Of a DNA stretch of 42,487 bases, positions 1-5,947 are shown piece by piece. Origin of the DNA: Pseudomonadota bacterium (GTDB lineage: Bacteria > Pseudomonadota > Gammaproteobacteria > Steroidobacterales > GCA-2729495); NCBI GenBank assembly GCA_963205295.1, contig CAUJIY010000032.1, forward strand, positions 1 through 42,487, read 5' to 3'. Under the pieces are notes generated by a model that ran no database searches, had not been told where the DNA came from, and saw nothing but the letters and a program-made list of their open reading frames with translations. The stretch's first letter is position 1; each line of letters starts with the position of its first letter. The position numbers were made by a program, and so were the translations under genes.

Positions 1-269
1 AGGTTCTTCTTTGCCATCAGGGCAGGAATGAATTGCTCGGCTGGCAAGCATCCCAGTGAACGGTATTCCGGCGGCACGATGACGTAGAACTCGCGTTCCG
101 GCGAGGCGAGATACCCCTGGGCCATCAGCCGCGCCAACGCCTTCGCGGTTGCGTTGGCCGAAGCGCCCAACGCCCCCCTCGCCTCGACGGAGGTGAAATG
201 ATGGCGCCCGCGCGAGGCGAGACTATCGAGCAGCTTTCGGGCGCTGGGCTTCTTGGAATCCAATTTCAC
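1..269 (-). CDS. AbiEi-type antitoxin, N-terminal part (cut by window edge)
   Basis: Reading leftwards from a GTG at 269, an open frame of 89 codons runs off the window. It starts MKLDSKKPSARKLLDSL and continues with a winged-helix-like segment, then FYVIVPPEYRSLGCLPAEQF. That last stretch is typical of AbiEi-family antitoxins/regulators of type IV toxin-antitoxin (abortive infection) systems, where the N-terminal winged helix binds DNA and represses the operon. The nucleotidyltransferase-like AbiEii toxin gene would be expected further left, outside the window. A TTG three codons downstream is a possible alternative start. A palindrome lies directly upstream of the GTG. The family call rests on remembered motif resemblance, and only the N-terminal domain can be seen. 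Confidence 0.7.
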   Translation of the reverse strand, partial: MKLDSKKPSARKLLDSLASRGRHHFTSVEARGALGASANATAKALARLMAQGYLASPEREFYVIVPPEYRSLGCLPAEQFIPALMAKKN

Positions 270-271
270 AC

Positions 272-292
272 CCTAAAAATGCCATTTATAGG
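272..292. promoter_or_regulatory. Palindromic putative operator of the AbiEi gene
   Basis: A 21-bp palindrome with 10-bp arms around one central base (CCTAAAAATG / CATTTATAGG) has a single mismatch. It sits 3 bp upstream of the GTG start at 269. The minus-strand sequence TATAAA inside it resembles a -10 hexamer. AbiEi antitoxins are known to autorepress by binding inverted repeats in their promoters, so this is a reasonable operator candidate. The binding itself is inference. Confidence 0.5.
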
Positions 293-343
293 CTTTTACA
301 GCAAGTATTTTCGGATTGGATCGGGCCCCTGCGTCTGATATGC

Positions 344-571
344 CCCGTCCAGCGGTCTGCGCTGGAGTTCCGGGATTTACCGAATTGCTGCTTCAGTCAC
401 CATGGTTGACCAAATTCATCGATCGGCAAACCTGCCCAATACAGCGCCAAGGGCGACTCCCGGTTTGGCACCACGGACCCCAGCGGCCCGCCACGGTTGA
501 CGGTAAAAGAGGTGGCCCGGGAGCAGACGGACTTATTTACCGTCAGATTTACCGTCAATGCATCGCGCTTA
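344..571. repeat. Copy A of a duplicated 228-bp noncoding element
   Basis: This segment aligns with 6918-7146 in the same orientation, almost without gaps. Conserved stretches include CCCGTCCAGCG, GCTGGAGTTCCGGG, TTCAGTCACCATG and CGATCGGCA. It contains the motif TTTACCGTCA at 536-545 and 548-557, and its perfect 11-bp inverse TTGACGGTAAA at 497-507, facing TTTACCGTCAA at 548-558. Both copies lie just upstream of minus-strand accessory genes, here the AbiEi gene. Possible roles are an integrase/excisionase arm-site cluster, an attI-like or promoter region, or a relic of tandem island insertion. A 138-codon frame crosses it but looks accidental. Confidence 0.6.
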
Positions 572-971
572 AAGAAGGCGGTCGGCGATAGATGGCGAAA
601 GGCAATCTGGCCGAACCCAAGATCCCAGTGCGAATACCGACGCCGCATCGCATTCAGTTCAACTGCGGCCGACATTTCGCGACACGTACCAATATCCGAA
701 TCTGATTCCGGAGCCAGTCATGCGTGTCTCCAGGACTCTACGAACCTATCTGTGGCGCTGAATTCGGGAGCAGCTCGTCGGCGACTACCTGACCACCTTA
801 TCACTCCAGACGCTGCCAATGACGATGTCCCTGCCGGCGTAATTTTCTCCGACTGTGGCAGGTTTTGCACGAAACTCACCGGCGGGACTTTCAGGCCCGG
901 CATTCTCCGTTGACATGCCCGCATGACAGCTCTAGCTTTGAAGCAGTTTCCGGAATCGAGGGTCAGCTGAA
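572..971. other. Stretch without a recognisable gene
   Basis: Between repeat copy A and the secreted-protein gene I see no convincing coding frame, RNA gene, terminator or repeat. Frames on both strands here are short, lack ribosome-binding sites and have unremarkable composition. Confidence 0.4.
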
Positions 972-1685
972 ATGATACCGACGCGCTTGGTTCTGTCCGG
1001 TGCCATCGTTCTTGCCTCGCTCATCGCGCTCGATAACGTCGCACCAGCCTACGCCCAGTCGGGCCCCTATGATCGCGCCAAAGCCATCGTGCTCGCTTCA
1101 AGCATTGAAGGCGTGAAGATTCAGATGCCGCTGTCGGAGGCGCAAGAAGTGCTCGCGGCCGCCGGCTACGTCACGCCACCGCAACCTACCGCAGGGCAGG
1201 GACGTTATGCCGGGCGACCCATTCCGCCGCTCTGTAGTCCGGGCCGGCCACCGATCGAGGGGTTGGTTTACAACGTTCCAAGTGTGCCGCGAGATTACCG
1301 CGAGCTGAAACTCAAGTACGCGTGCGCATCCATGCGTGTGGTCAGTGTGAATCTCGTCCGAAAAGAGAATCTGGTGCGCACCGCGGGCACGCCGCAGCCC
1401 CCGATGACCAGCGCCGCGTTGTACCCCGAAGCCAAGGCGGCGTACGAGGAGATCTGTGGGCCATTCGTGCCCCCAGTATCTGGTCAAACCCAGTCGCGTG
1501 AACTGTCCGGCCCACCAGAGCTGTACGCTCGACTGGCATGCAATGCGAACTATGCGCAGGCGGCGGGATCCATCTCCAGAATCGATGGCGGTGCTGCCTT
1601 TAAGGCCAGCACTACCCTTGGGGTAATCGGTGGCGCGATTTTTGGGTATTCCCGGGAGCTCTCCGCAGACCCTGTTCAGAGGTAG
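972..1685 (+). CDS. Predicted secreted/periplasmic protein of unknown function
   Basis: The 237-residue protein begins with a clear Sec signal peptide: MIPTR, a hydrophobic core, then a signal-peptidase-I-like AYA-Q site near residue 28. The mature part starts with a segment around GVKIQMPLSEAQEVLAAAGY (residues 46-65). That pattern recurs in small periplasmic proteins of unknown function, where an 'amphipathic helix then AAGY' unit is common. Cysteines are spread through the mature part (near residues 88, 117, 161 and 191) and could form disulfides in the periplasm. A weak GAGGGT lies about 13 bases before the ATG. It is the only plus-strand gene besides the transposase in the accessory region and has no obvious partner. 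I do not recognise the family. Confidence 0.55.
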   Translation: MIPTRLVLSGAIVLASLIALDNVAPAYAQSGPYDRAKAIVLASSIEGVKIQMPLSEAQEVLAAAGYVTPPQPTAGQGRYAGRPIPPLCSPGRPPIEGLVYNVPSVPRDYRELKLKYACASMRVVSVNLVRKENLVRTAGTPQPPMTSAALYPEAKAAYEEICGPFVPPVSGQTQSRELSGPPELYARLACNANYAQAAGSISRIDGGAAFKASTTLGVIGGAIFGYSRELSADPVQR

Positions 1686-2131
1686 AGAAGCTGTCGATGG
1701 ACGATGAGCACTACGCATTTTCCTGGGGACGTCATCGCCGTGACGCTCACGATAGCAACCAGTAGCAGAATTGGCGCTTTCATAGGCGATCCGAAAAGTG
1801 ATCCCTGACATAGTTCACTACCTAACCATCTACACGAGCGAATAGATGGCGTTGGGCGAGAAGGTTCGACCATCACGCGCGAGAACTGCGGCAATGGTGC
1901 TGGTGGCGCTGCAGCGCTGCCCGACAATGCGCACGCCTTATCGGCGAATAGGAAGTTCAAAGCGCCCTGCGGCGCAGTCCGATTCGTAGAACGGGCCTTG
2001 AGAAGCGACCAGACCTGACTCCGGGAGACCGAATCTGCCGCGTTCGACCGGAAATGGGCGAGTTCACCCTGGTTATTGCAGGAAACCACACGCTGACCTC
2101 CACAGCCGTCCGGCGCATCATGAAGGGTTGC
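1686..2131. other. Noncoding spacer with one hairpin
   Basis: No convincing gene is seen. A hairpin at 1820-1857 pairs ACCTAACCATCT with AGATGGCGTTGGGC around a short loop. Its ends resemble the R''/R' boxes of an attC site, but at 38 bp it is too short for one. It could instead be a transcription stop for the upstream plus-strand gene, although no T-run follows. Confidence 0.35.
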
Positions 2132-2152
2132 CCCCTCACTCCCACTCAATCG
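2132..2152 (-). repeat. Left attachment-site copy: duplicate of the guaA 3' end
   Basis: These 21 bases match 7298-7318 at 20 positions in the same orientation. Read on the minus strand they give ATTGAGTGGGAGTGA, which encodes I-E-W-E-stop exactly as at the end of guaA (TIEWE). A detached copy of a gene's last codons is what a site-specific recombinase leaves when an island inserts into that 3' end. The guaA 3' end is an established hotspot for such islands. Confidence 0.75.
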
Positions 2153-2281
2153 TTTCGCAGCATCGCAACTTCGTGCAGCTGTTGAAGTTCTCGGAGACGT
2201 TGTGCAAGTTTGCCGTCACGACGACCGACGGAACACTTCGCTTGCAGCCGATAGGCCGCGATCGATGCCGAAAGCTTCTGG

Positions 2282-2503
2282 TCACGAGGGGCCCGCCCCC
2301 GAAGCATCCGGCAACCTCAACATCTCCCTTACCCATCGAACCTTGCGAGTGATCCATCCCACGAACCAAAGCGTGGGCGCCAGATTCGACGACTTGTCCG
2401 GCATGACAACGGCGGCGCATAGGCCGATGACAGCGCCAAGGGCGAGCGTAAAGACATTCACATTTCGCGGGTTGTCGTGGACCAGGGGTTGCTCTGTGCC
2501 CAA
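2282..2503 (-). CDS. Small membrane protein of the last cassette remnant
   Basis: A 73-codon frame starts at a TTG that lies inside the R' box (ATTGGGC, minus strand) of the interrupted attC site, so the cassette junction itself would supply the start. The product has one or two hydrophobic stretches: FTLALGAVIGLCAAVV (around residues 18-33) and NLAPTLWFVGWI. A basic tail, RKVRW, follows. A GTG at codon 15 is an alternative start. No attC follows it before the island edge at 2152, so the cassette is a remnant. An overlapping longer frame (2136-2525) lacks hydrophobic or domain character. The product is unrecognised; that it is a gene at all is moderately likely. Confidence 0.35.
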   Translation of the reverse strand: MGTEQPLVHDNPRNVNVFTLALGAVIGLCAAVVMPDKSSNLAPTLWFVGWITRKVRWVREMLRLPDASGAGPS

Positions 2504-2544
2504 TGACCAAGCTCAGCCGCGCCACTTTGCGGCGTCGGCTGTAG
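2498..2544 (-). other. attC site of the Imm11-like cassette, R' part (split by the IS)
   Basis: This holds the distal 47 bp of an attC site. On the minus strand it reads CAGCCGACGCCGC, a short loop, GGCGCGGCTGAGC, then the R' box ATTGGGC at 2504-2498. The core matches the intact attC at 5330-5388 nearly base for base. The R' box starts with A instead of the G of consensus GTTRRRY, which may impair recombination. The missing 13 bp are found at 3966-3978, on the other side of the insertion sequence. Confidence 0.75.
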
Positions 2545-2551
2545 TGATGGG

Positions 2552-2565
2552 ATGGACTCCTCCCG
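2552..2565 (+). repeat. Left subterminal inverted repeat of the IS
   Basis: ATGGACTCCTCCCG is the exact reverse complement of 3949-3962. It lies 7 bp inside the deduced left end at 2545. Confidence 0.85.
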
Positions 2566-2646
2566 TGCTGTATTCGGCATCATGGTGCCAGCTGACCTCG
2601 GCATGTGGTGTGTGGGGCAGCGCAGACAACCCGGAAGGAGTCCAAG

Positions 2647-3702
2647 ATGGATGCTACGACCGTCGCGGTGGATCTGGCAAAGAGCGTCTTCCAGCTGGCT
2701 GTCGCCGATGCCCAGTGGCGCATCGTGCACAAGGCCCGGCTCTCGCGCGATCAATTCCAGCGCTGGTTCGACAACCGCGCCGTGGCGCTGGTGGTGATGG
2801 AGGCCTGCGGCTCGGCCCACTACTGGGCACGGCGGCTCCAGGAGCGAGGCATTGAGGTTCGACTGCTGCCAGCCCGCTACGTGCGCGCCTATGTCAAGCG
2901 CAACAAGACCGACGCGGCCGACGCCGCGGCGCTGCTGGAGGCGCTGCGCTGCGCACAGATCGTGCCGGTGAAAGTCAAGAGCATCGAACAGCAGTGTCTG
3001 CAAGGCTTGCACCGGGTACGCTCGGCCTGGATGGCCACTCGCACCGCACGTATCAACACGTTGCGCGGCTTGTGCCGCGAGTTCGGTATCGCGGTTGCCG
3101 AAGGCGCCAGCACCGGCTTGAAGCAGATCGCTACGACGCTGGCCGGGCAGGACATTCCGTGGTCGCTGCGTCAGGCTCTGCAAGAGATGCTGGAGGAAGT
3201 ACGCGAGCTGGAACAGCGTATCGGCCAAGTCGAGCAGCAGCTGACCGAACTGGCCGACCACAGCGAGCCCTGCCAGCGCCTGCGGTCGGTTCCGGGCATC
3301 GGCTTGCTCTCCGCCACCGCGATGGTGGCCGCCACCGGCGGCAGCGTCAGCCATTTCAAGAGTGCCCGGCACTTCGCCGCCTGGTTCGGGCTCACACCCA
3401 AGGAGTACTCCTCCGGTGGCTCGCGTCACCTCGGGCGTATCAGCAAGCGCGGGGATCGCTACCTGCGCATGTTACTGACCCACGGGGCGCGCTCCGTGCT
3501 CAATGCGGCGAGCATGGCCAGGCGAGGCAAGCGACCGCTGGATCCGCTGCGGCTGTGGGCGCTGGGTCTTGCCCAGCGCTCCCATCACAACAAGGCCACC
3601 TGTGCGCTGGCCAACAAGCTGGCGCGCATCTGCTTCGCGGTGCTCAGGGACCAGGAGCCTTACGCGGCCAGAACCCCGATCGCCAACACTGCAGCCGCCT
3701 GA
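2647..3702 (+). CDS. IS110/IS1111-family DEDD transposase
   Basis: The 351-residue protein catalyses movement of the element through a circular intermediate. The N-terminal RuvC-like DEDD domain shows TTVAVDLAKSVFQLA (first Asp near residue 9), VVMEACGSAHYWARR (Glu near 56) and NKTDAADAAALLEA (Asp pair near 93-96). A helical middle (LEEVRELEQRIGQVEQQL) leads to the C-terminal transposase-20 domain, with RLRSVPGIGLLSATAMVA, FAAWFGLTPKEYSSGG and ISKRGDRYLRMLL. The second catalytic domain normally holds a serine in the GS region of that last block. The ATG at 2647 is preceded by GGAAGGAG, so I prefer it to the in-frame ATG at 2605, which has no such site. Length and motifs are complete. Confidence 0.92.
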   Translation: MDATTVAVDLAKSVFQLAVADAQWRIVHKARLSRDQFQRWFDNRAVALVVMEACGSAHYWARRLQERGIEVRLLPARYVRAYVKRNKTDAADAAALLEALRCAQIVPVKVKSIEQQCLQGLHRVRSAWMATRTARINTLRGLCREFGIAVAEGASTGLKQIATTLAGQDIPWSLRQALQEMLEEVRELEQRIGQVEQQLTELADHSEPCQRLRSVPGIGLLSATAMVAATGGSVSHFKSARHFAAWFGLTPKEYSSGGSRHLGRISKRGDRYLRMLLTHGARSVLNAASMARRGKRPLDPLRLWALGLAQRSHHNKATCALANKLARICFAVLRDQEPYAARTPIANTAAA

Positions 3703-3965
3703 ACCGCAACCCCAAGGTCTCTTCGCTTGCACGGAAGACTGATCGCCCACCATGGTCGAACCGGAACAATCCTCACCGTGTGACGCCGATAACACGCTCG
3801 GTCTATACAAGACCGCTGAAAGCGATTGGCGCCGTGGTGTCGCAGATATCCATGTCGGCACGGGACTATGTGATCCCACTGAAGATGCCGGATATACGTC
3901 TGCAAGTTGCCTCCGCAAGACTAGAACTATCGATCAGCTTCCCTCTTGCGGGAGGAGTCCATATA
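3703..3965 (+). ncRNA. Noncoding tail of the IS, expected location of the seek/bridge RNA
   Basis: In IS1111-type elements the guide RNA (seekRNA or bridge RNA) that selects donor and target comes from the noncoding stretch after the transposase gene. This 263-nt tail has no coding frame. It contains two clean hairpins, CGTGT/ACACG (3777-3796, loop GACGCCGATA) and CGGTCT/AGACCG (3799-3815). Possible pairing segments are ATCCCA (3873-3878), complementary to TGGGAT in the left end (2548-2553), and ATATACG (3892-3898), identical to the right end plus first target bases (3961-3967). GTCGGC at 3854-3859 also occurs in the target. These matches are short and could be chance. RNA boundaries are unknown. 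Confidence 0.4.
3949..3962 (-). repeat. Right subterminal inverted repeat of the IS
   Basis: CGGGAGGAGTCCAT is the exact reverse complement of 2552-2565. It lies 3 bp inside the deduced right end at 3965, giving the asymmetric 7/3 spacing typical of IS1111 elements. Confidence 0.85.
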
Positions 3966-3978
3966 CGCCTTGTTAGGC
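3966..3978 (-). other. attC site of the Imm11-like cassette, R'' part (split by the IS)
   Basis: These 13 bp complete the attC begun at 2498-2544. On the minus strand they read GCCTAACAAGGCG, with the R'' box GCCTAAC at 3978-3972. The stop codon TAA of the cassette gene ending at 3973 lies inside this box, as is common for cassette genes. Confidence 0.75.
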
Positions 3979-4809
3979 ATCGCTGGGCCAAACGCGCTGG
4001 AAGACAAAGCCGGTCAGTTGTGCCTGCTCCACGGCCTTGACGAATGGGTCTGTTACGAACACCGTACTCGAGGCGAGGCGGCGATCTTTGAAGACCGTGT
4101 GCGACCCGATCGCCTGCTGGTGAAACGCGTAGACTTTTACCAGCATGATTCGGCCCGATCCGAAGCGCGTGAGATCACTACGGTCCTCATCGAGTGCATC
4201 AACGACGTTGGTAACGTTCAGGGCAAAATATTCACACGTCTTGTGCGACAGCGGAAGCAGCTCGCCAACATTCATGAGATGCGGCCGGAGCGCATGCACG
4301 GCACGCGCGCTGAGGACGGGCACTCCTGGCACCAAGTTGGGACAATCTGTCGTATCGCGCCGGGCATCACCCGGTTCATCAAGAATCCACTCAACCTCGA
4401 CCGGCGTCCAGTTCTGCGCCTGCGTAGCGCCCTCAAGACATAGGCGGTCGAGGTCCTCCTCGCGCTGAGTCGTAAGCCAGCGCGCCTCGACGTCGGGCTT
4501 CCACTCGAAGATGTGGACGATTGGCGCAGTCTGGAACGGCTGATTGAAATCATGGATTCGCTTGTCGCCACGATCATACTCGGCCCAGTAGATCACGTCC
4601 CTCGAGTCGCTCTGAGCGGCTCCAATGAGATGGAGCAATCGATCGATGTCACCGTTGGCGAGGTAGATCATGCAGCGAATGACCCGGTCTCTATCGGCGC
4701 CTTTGTACGTATCGAGCAATGCCAAGACCCGATCAGGCGACGCTTGCGCGAAATCCGCCGCGATCTTCGCGACAGCATCCTCTGGCAACGGAGCGCCTTC
4801 GTGGTTCAT
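3973..4809 (-). CDS. Imm11/DUF1629-like immunity protein with an extra N-terminal domain
   Basis: The 278-residue protein appears to be two modules. Residues 1-75 (LPEDAVAKIAADF, RVIRCMIYLANGDIDRL, then AQSDSRDVIYWAEYD) resemble a small helical protein I have seen encoded alone in gene cassettes. Residues 85-278 carry VPVLSARAVHALRP, ELLPL, YFALNVTNVVDALDED, VKVYAF, VFVTDPFVKAV and LTGFVFQRVW. That order matches the Imm11 (DUF1629, MXAN_0049-type) family, thought to be immunity proteins against polymorphic toxins. No cognate toxin gene is nearby, so it may be an orphan. The gene fills one cassette between attC 4819-4887 and the split attC. I chose ATG 4809 because it is the first ATG after the cassette junction. 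Family assignment is from memory of motifs. Confidence 0.6.
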   Translation of the reverse strand: MNHEGAPLPEDAVAKIAADFAQASPDRVLALLDTYKGADRDRVIRCMIYLANGDIDRLLHLIGAAQSDSRDVIYWAEYDRGDKRIHDFNQPFQTAPIVHIFEWKPDVEARWLTTQREEDLDRLCLEGATQAQNWTPVEVEWILDEPGDARRDTTDCPNLVPGVPVLSARAVHALRPHLMNVGELLPLSHKTCEYFALNVTNVVDALDEDRSDLTRFGSGRIMLVKVYAFHQQAIGSHTVFKDRRLASSTVFVTDPFVKAVEQAQLTGFVFQRVWPSDA

Positions 4810-4818
4810 GGCATCCGC

Positions 4819-4887
4819 ACCCAACGCCCGCGCTCAGGTGCAGGCCGCGCGCAGCGGGGACCGTCGCGCGGGACTGCGTTGTTGGAC
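4819..4887 (-). other. attC recombination site (cassette 2 / cassette 3 junction)
   Basis: On the minus strand the R'' box GTCCAAC (4887-4881) and the R' box GTTGGGT (4825-4819) enclose a self-complementary core rich in CGCGCG. The boxes fit RYYYAAC and GTTRRRY, and the 69-bp length is in the normal attC range. It follows the DUF416-like gene (stop at 4892) and precedes the start of the Imm11-like gene, as expected for minus-strand cassettes. Confidence 0.75.
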
Positions 4888-4891
4888 GCCG

Positions 4892-5323
4892 CTAGGGGTT
4901 CGATACGTTGGCGAACCATGCTTTCTCACGCTGCATCAGTGGGTGTTGGGCAATCTGAGCCTCGGATGGAGCAGATACACCCGCTTGCTCAAGCAATTCC
5001 TGGACTTTGAAATCCACCGTGTCAAAGAACGCTTGAACGGCCTCATCGTAGCTGTCTTGGGCATTTCCTCGTATGGCTGTAATCAGGCAGAGGAGCATGA
5101 CTCCAGTATTGAGCGCGTATGAAGCCGACCAGCTTCCGTCGTCGTCCGTGTCCGGTAGCATTGAGTCGAGTTCTCTTTCGCAAGACAGAAGACGGCTATC
5201 TTGAGAAAGGGCCCAAGACAGGATTTGTGTCGCGCACTCGGCGCGAGCTGATTCAGCGTAGTACGACAAGAAGTCGCTCTTCGTGCGATCCACCAGCGCG
5301 CGAATAACCTCGACGTCAGTCAT
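4892..5323 (-). CDS. DUF416 (YjaG-like) family protein in a gene cassette
   Basis: The 143-residue cytoplasmic protein shows the DUF416 pattern: a helical N-terminal part, then SCERELDSMLPDTDDDGSW with YALNTGVMLLCLI, a segment YDEAVQAFFDTVDFKV, and a tail QIAQHPLMQREKAW. This parallels E. coli YjaG (FEEAIPSADDFDLYGVYPA, then ELKENPAVEQEW). The biochemical role of DUF416 is unknown. The protein is shorter than YjaG (about 196 residues), with the N-terminal part abbreviated. It starts at ATG 5323, only 6 bp past the upstream attC R' box, and its stop lies 4 bp before the next attC, so it fills its cassette exactly. Its start overlaps the stop of the preceding reading frame. Confidence 0.6.
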   Translation of the reverse strand: MTDVEVIRALVDRTKSDFLSYYAESARAECATQILSWALSQDSRLLSCERELDSMLPDTDDDGSWSASYALNTGVMLLCLITAIRGNAQDSYDEAVQAFFDTVDFKVQELLEQAGVSAPSEAQIAQHPLMQREKAWFANVSNP

Positions 5324-5720
5324 TGCGACGCCCAACGACCGCGCTCAGCCGCGCCGTTTGCGGCGTCGGCTACAGCCCCTTGTTGGGCTGCGGTTCGATC
5401 TCCGGCAAGTCGTCCCTCTAGCTTCGCCACCGCCCAAGCACAGGTGCCGAGAATGATGGCGCAGGCTGGTGAGAACAAAAACACAAGCCCGGCGGTGAAT
5501 GAACCGGTTCGCGTGCCACCCCAGTCGAAGACCCAAGCGGCGTGCATCAGGGCGATAGCAAAGGTCGTCACCCCGGCGAACGCCAGGCCACCCCATCGTG
5601 TCGGGCCTTCGTTGGTGCCTCGACGTACCGCCAGCCAGGCTAACGTCAACGGCAAGAGATTCCACGAACCACCAGCAGGGCACAGAGAACCAGCATCGCG
5701 ATGCCGGTAATCCGAATCAT
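5320..5720 (-). pseudogene. Small membrane protein gene, frameshifted, reading through the attC site
   Basis: This is the fourth gene of the first cassette. ATG 5720 overlaps the stop of the previous gene (ATGA) and encodes MIRITGIAMLVLCALLVV, but the frame stops at 5646. The neighbouring frame continues smoothly with NLLPLTLAWLAV, FAGVTTFAIALMHAAW, FTAGLVFLFSPACAIILG and VAKLEGRLAGDR. One missing base near 5660 (for example a G in the GG run) would join them into a protein of about 133 residues with four membrane segments. The joined frame runs through the whole attC and stops at 5320, in an ATGA overlap with the next cassette's start. It could be a true mutation or a sequencing error. Function is unknown. 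Confidence 0.55.
5330..5388 (-). other. attC recombination site (cassette 1 / cassette 2 junction), intact
   Basis: On the minus strand this 59-bp site starts with R'' GCCCAAC (5388-5382) and ends with R' GTTGGGC (5336-5330). Between them lie inverted arms GCCGACGCCGC and GCGCGGCTGAGC around a short loop. It closely resembles the textbook attC of aadA-type cassettes and is the best-formed site in the window. It served as the template for reconstructing the IS-split site. Confidence 0.9.
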
Positions 5721-5944
5721 GACCCGTGTGTTCCTCTACCAGAAACGAGGCGAAAGACGCAGAAGGCAGCCGCCAACGGCAGGCCCAAGACGGTGATGAC
5801 CATGAGCAGCCGGTCAAGCCAGACGGACACATACAATACGGGTCGCGCGTGACCGATCAGTGTGATTCCGAGATAGAAGGCAAAGGGAACGCTGACGACA
5901 AACGCCAGGATAGCAAGAGTCCATGCACCTCTGCTTCTTGCCAT
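5717..5944 (-). CDS. Two-segment small membrane protein, cassette 1
   Basis: The 75-residue product has two predicted membrane helices, LAILAFVVSVPFAFYLGITLI (about residues 9-29, described here by its ends) and LLMVITVLGLPLAAAFCVFRL (about 46-66). They are joined by a short loop with HARPVLYVSVWLDR. Starting at ATG 5944 it lies 3 bp after the preceding gene's stop, and it overlaps the following gene by ATGA, so the four genes look translationally coupled. I do not recognise the family. A separate role is hard to suggest; the tight coupling hints at subunits of one membrane assembly. Confidence 0.55.
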   Translation of the reverse strand: MARSRGAWTLAILAFVVSVPFAFYLGITLIGHARPVLYVSVWLDRLLMVITVLGLPLAAAFCVFRLVSGRGTHGS

Positions 5945-5947
5945 CGT

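Larger units (their letters stand above)
2545..3965 (+). mobile_element. Complete IS1111/IS110-type insertion sequence inserted in an attC site
   Basis: Removing 2545-3965 (1421 bp) restores a 60-bp attC that aligns with the intact one at 5330-5388, so the ends can be placed. The element carries subterminal 14-bp perfect inverted repeats set 7 bp from the left end and 3 bp from the right end. It has a DEDD transposase and a long noncoding tail after the gene, and no target duplication is seen. These are the hallmarks of the IS1111 branch of the IS110 family. A known subgroup, IS1111-attC, specifically targets integron attC sites. The gene looks intact, so the element may still be active. Confidence 0.85.

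Noticed and set aside
164-175. GCCCAAC box near the left edge as a possible attC end
   Set aside because: It lies inside the AbiEi coding frame with no paired R' box or arms.
497-913. 138-codon plus-strand frame crossing repeat copy A
   Set aside because: No ribosome-binding site or domain features, and the repeat's second copy has no matching frame, so it is unlikely to be coding.
1820-1857. attC-like hairpin with ACCTAAC and GTTGGGC ends
   Set aside because: Only 38 bp long and facing the opposite way to the real sites, with no cassette structure around it; probably an ordinary hairpin.
1676-2149. 157-codon minus-strand frame next to the left att repeat
   Set aside because: Composition is irregular; it overlaps the secreted-protein gene end, and the hydrophobic stretch near its end is not conserved in arrangement with anything seen.
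2136-2525. 129-codon minus-strand frame ending in TIEWE like guaA
   Set aside because: Only the last few codons match guaA. The rest is unrelated, so this is the att repeat read by chance in an open frame, not a guaA duplicate.
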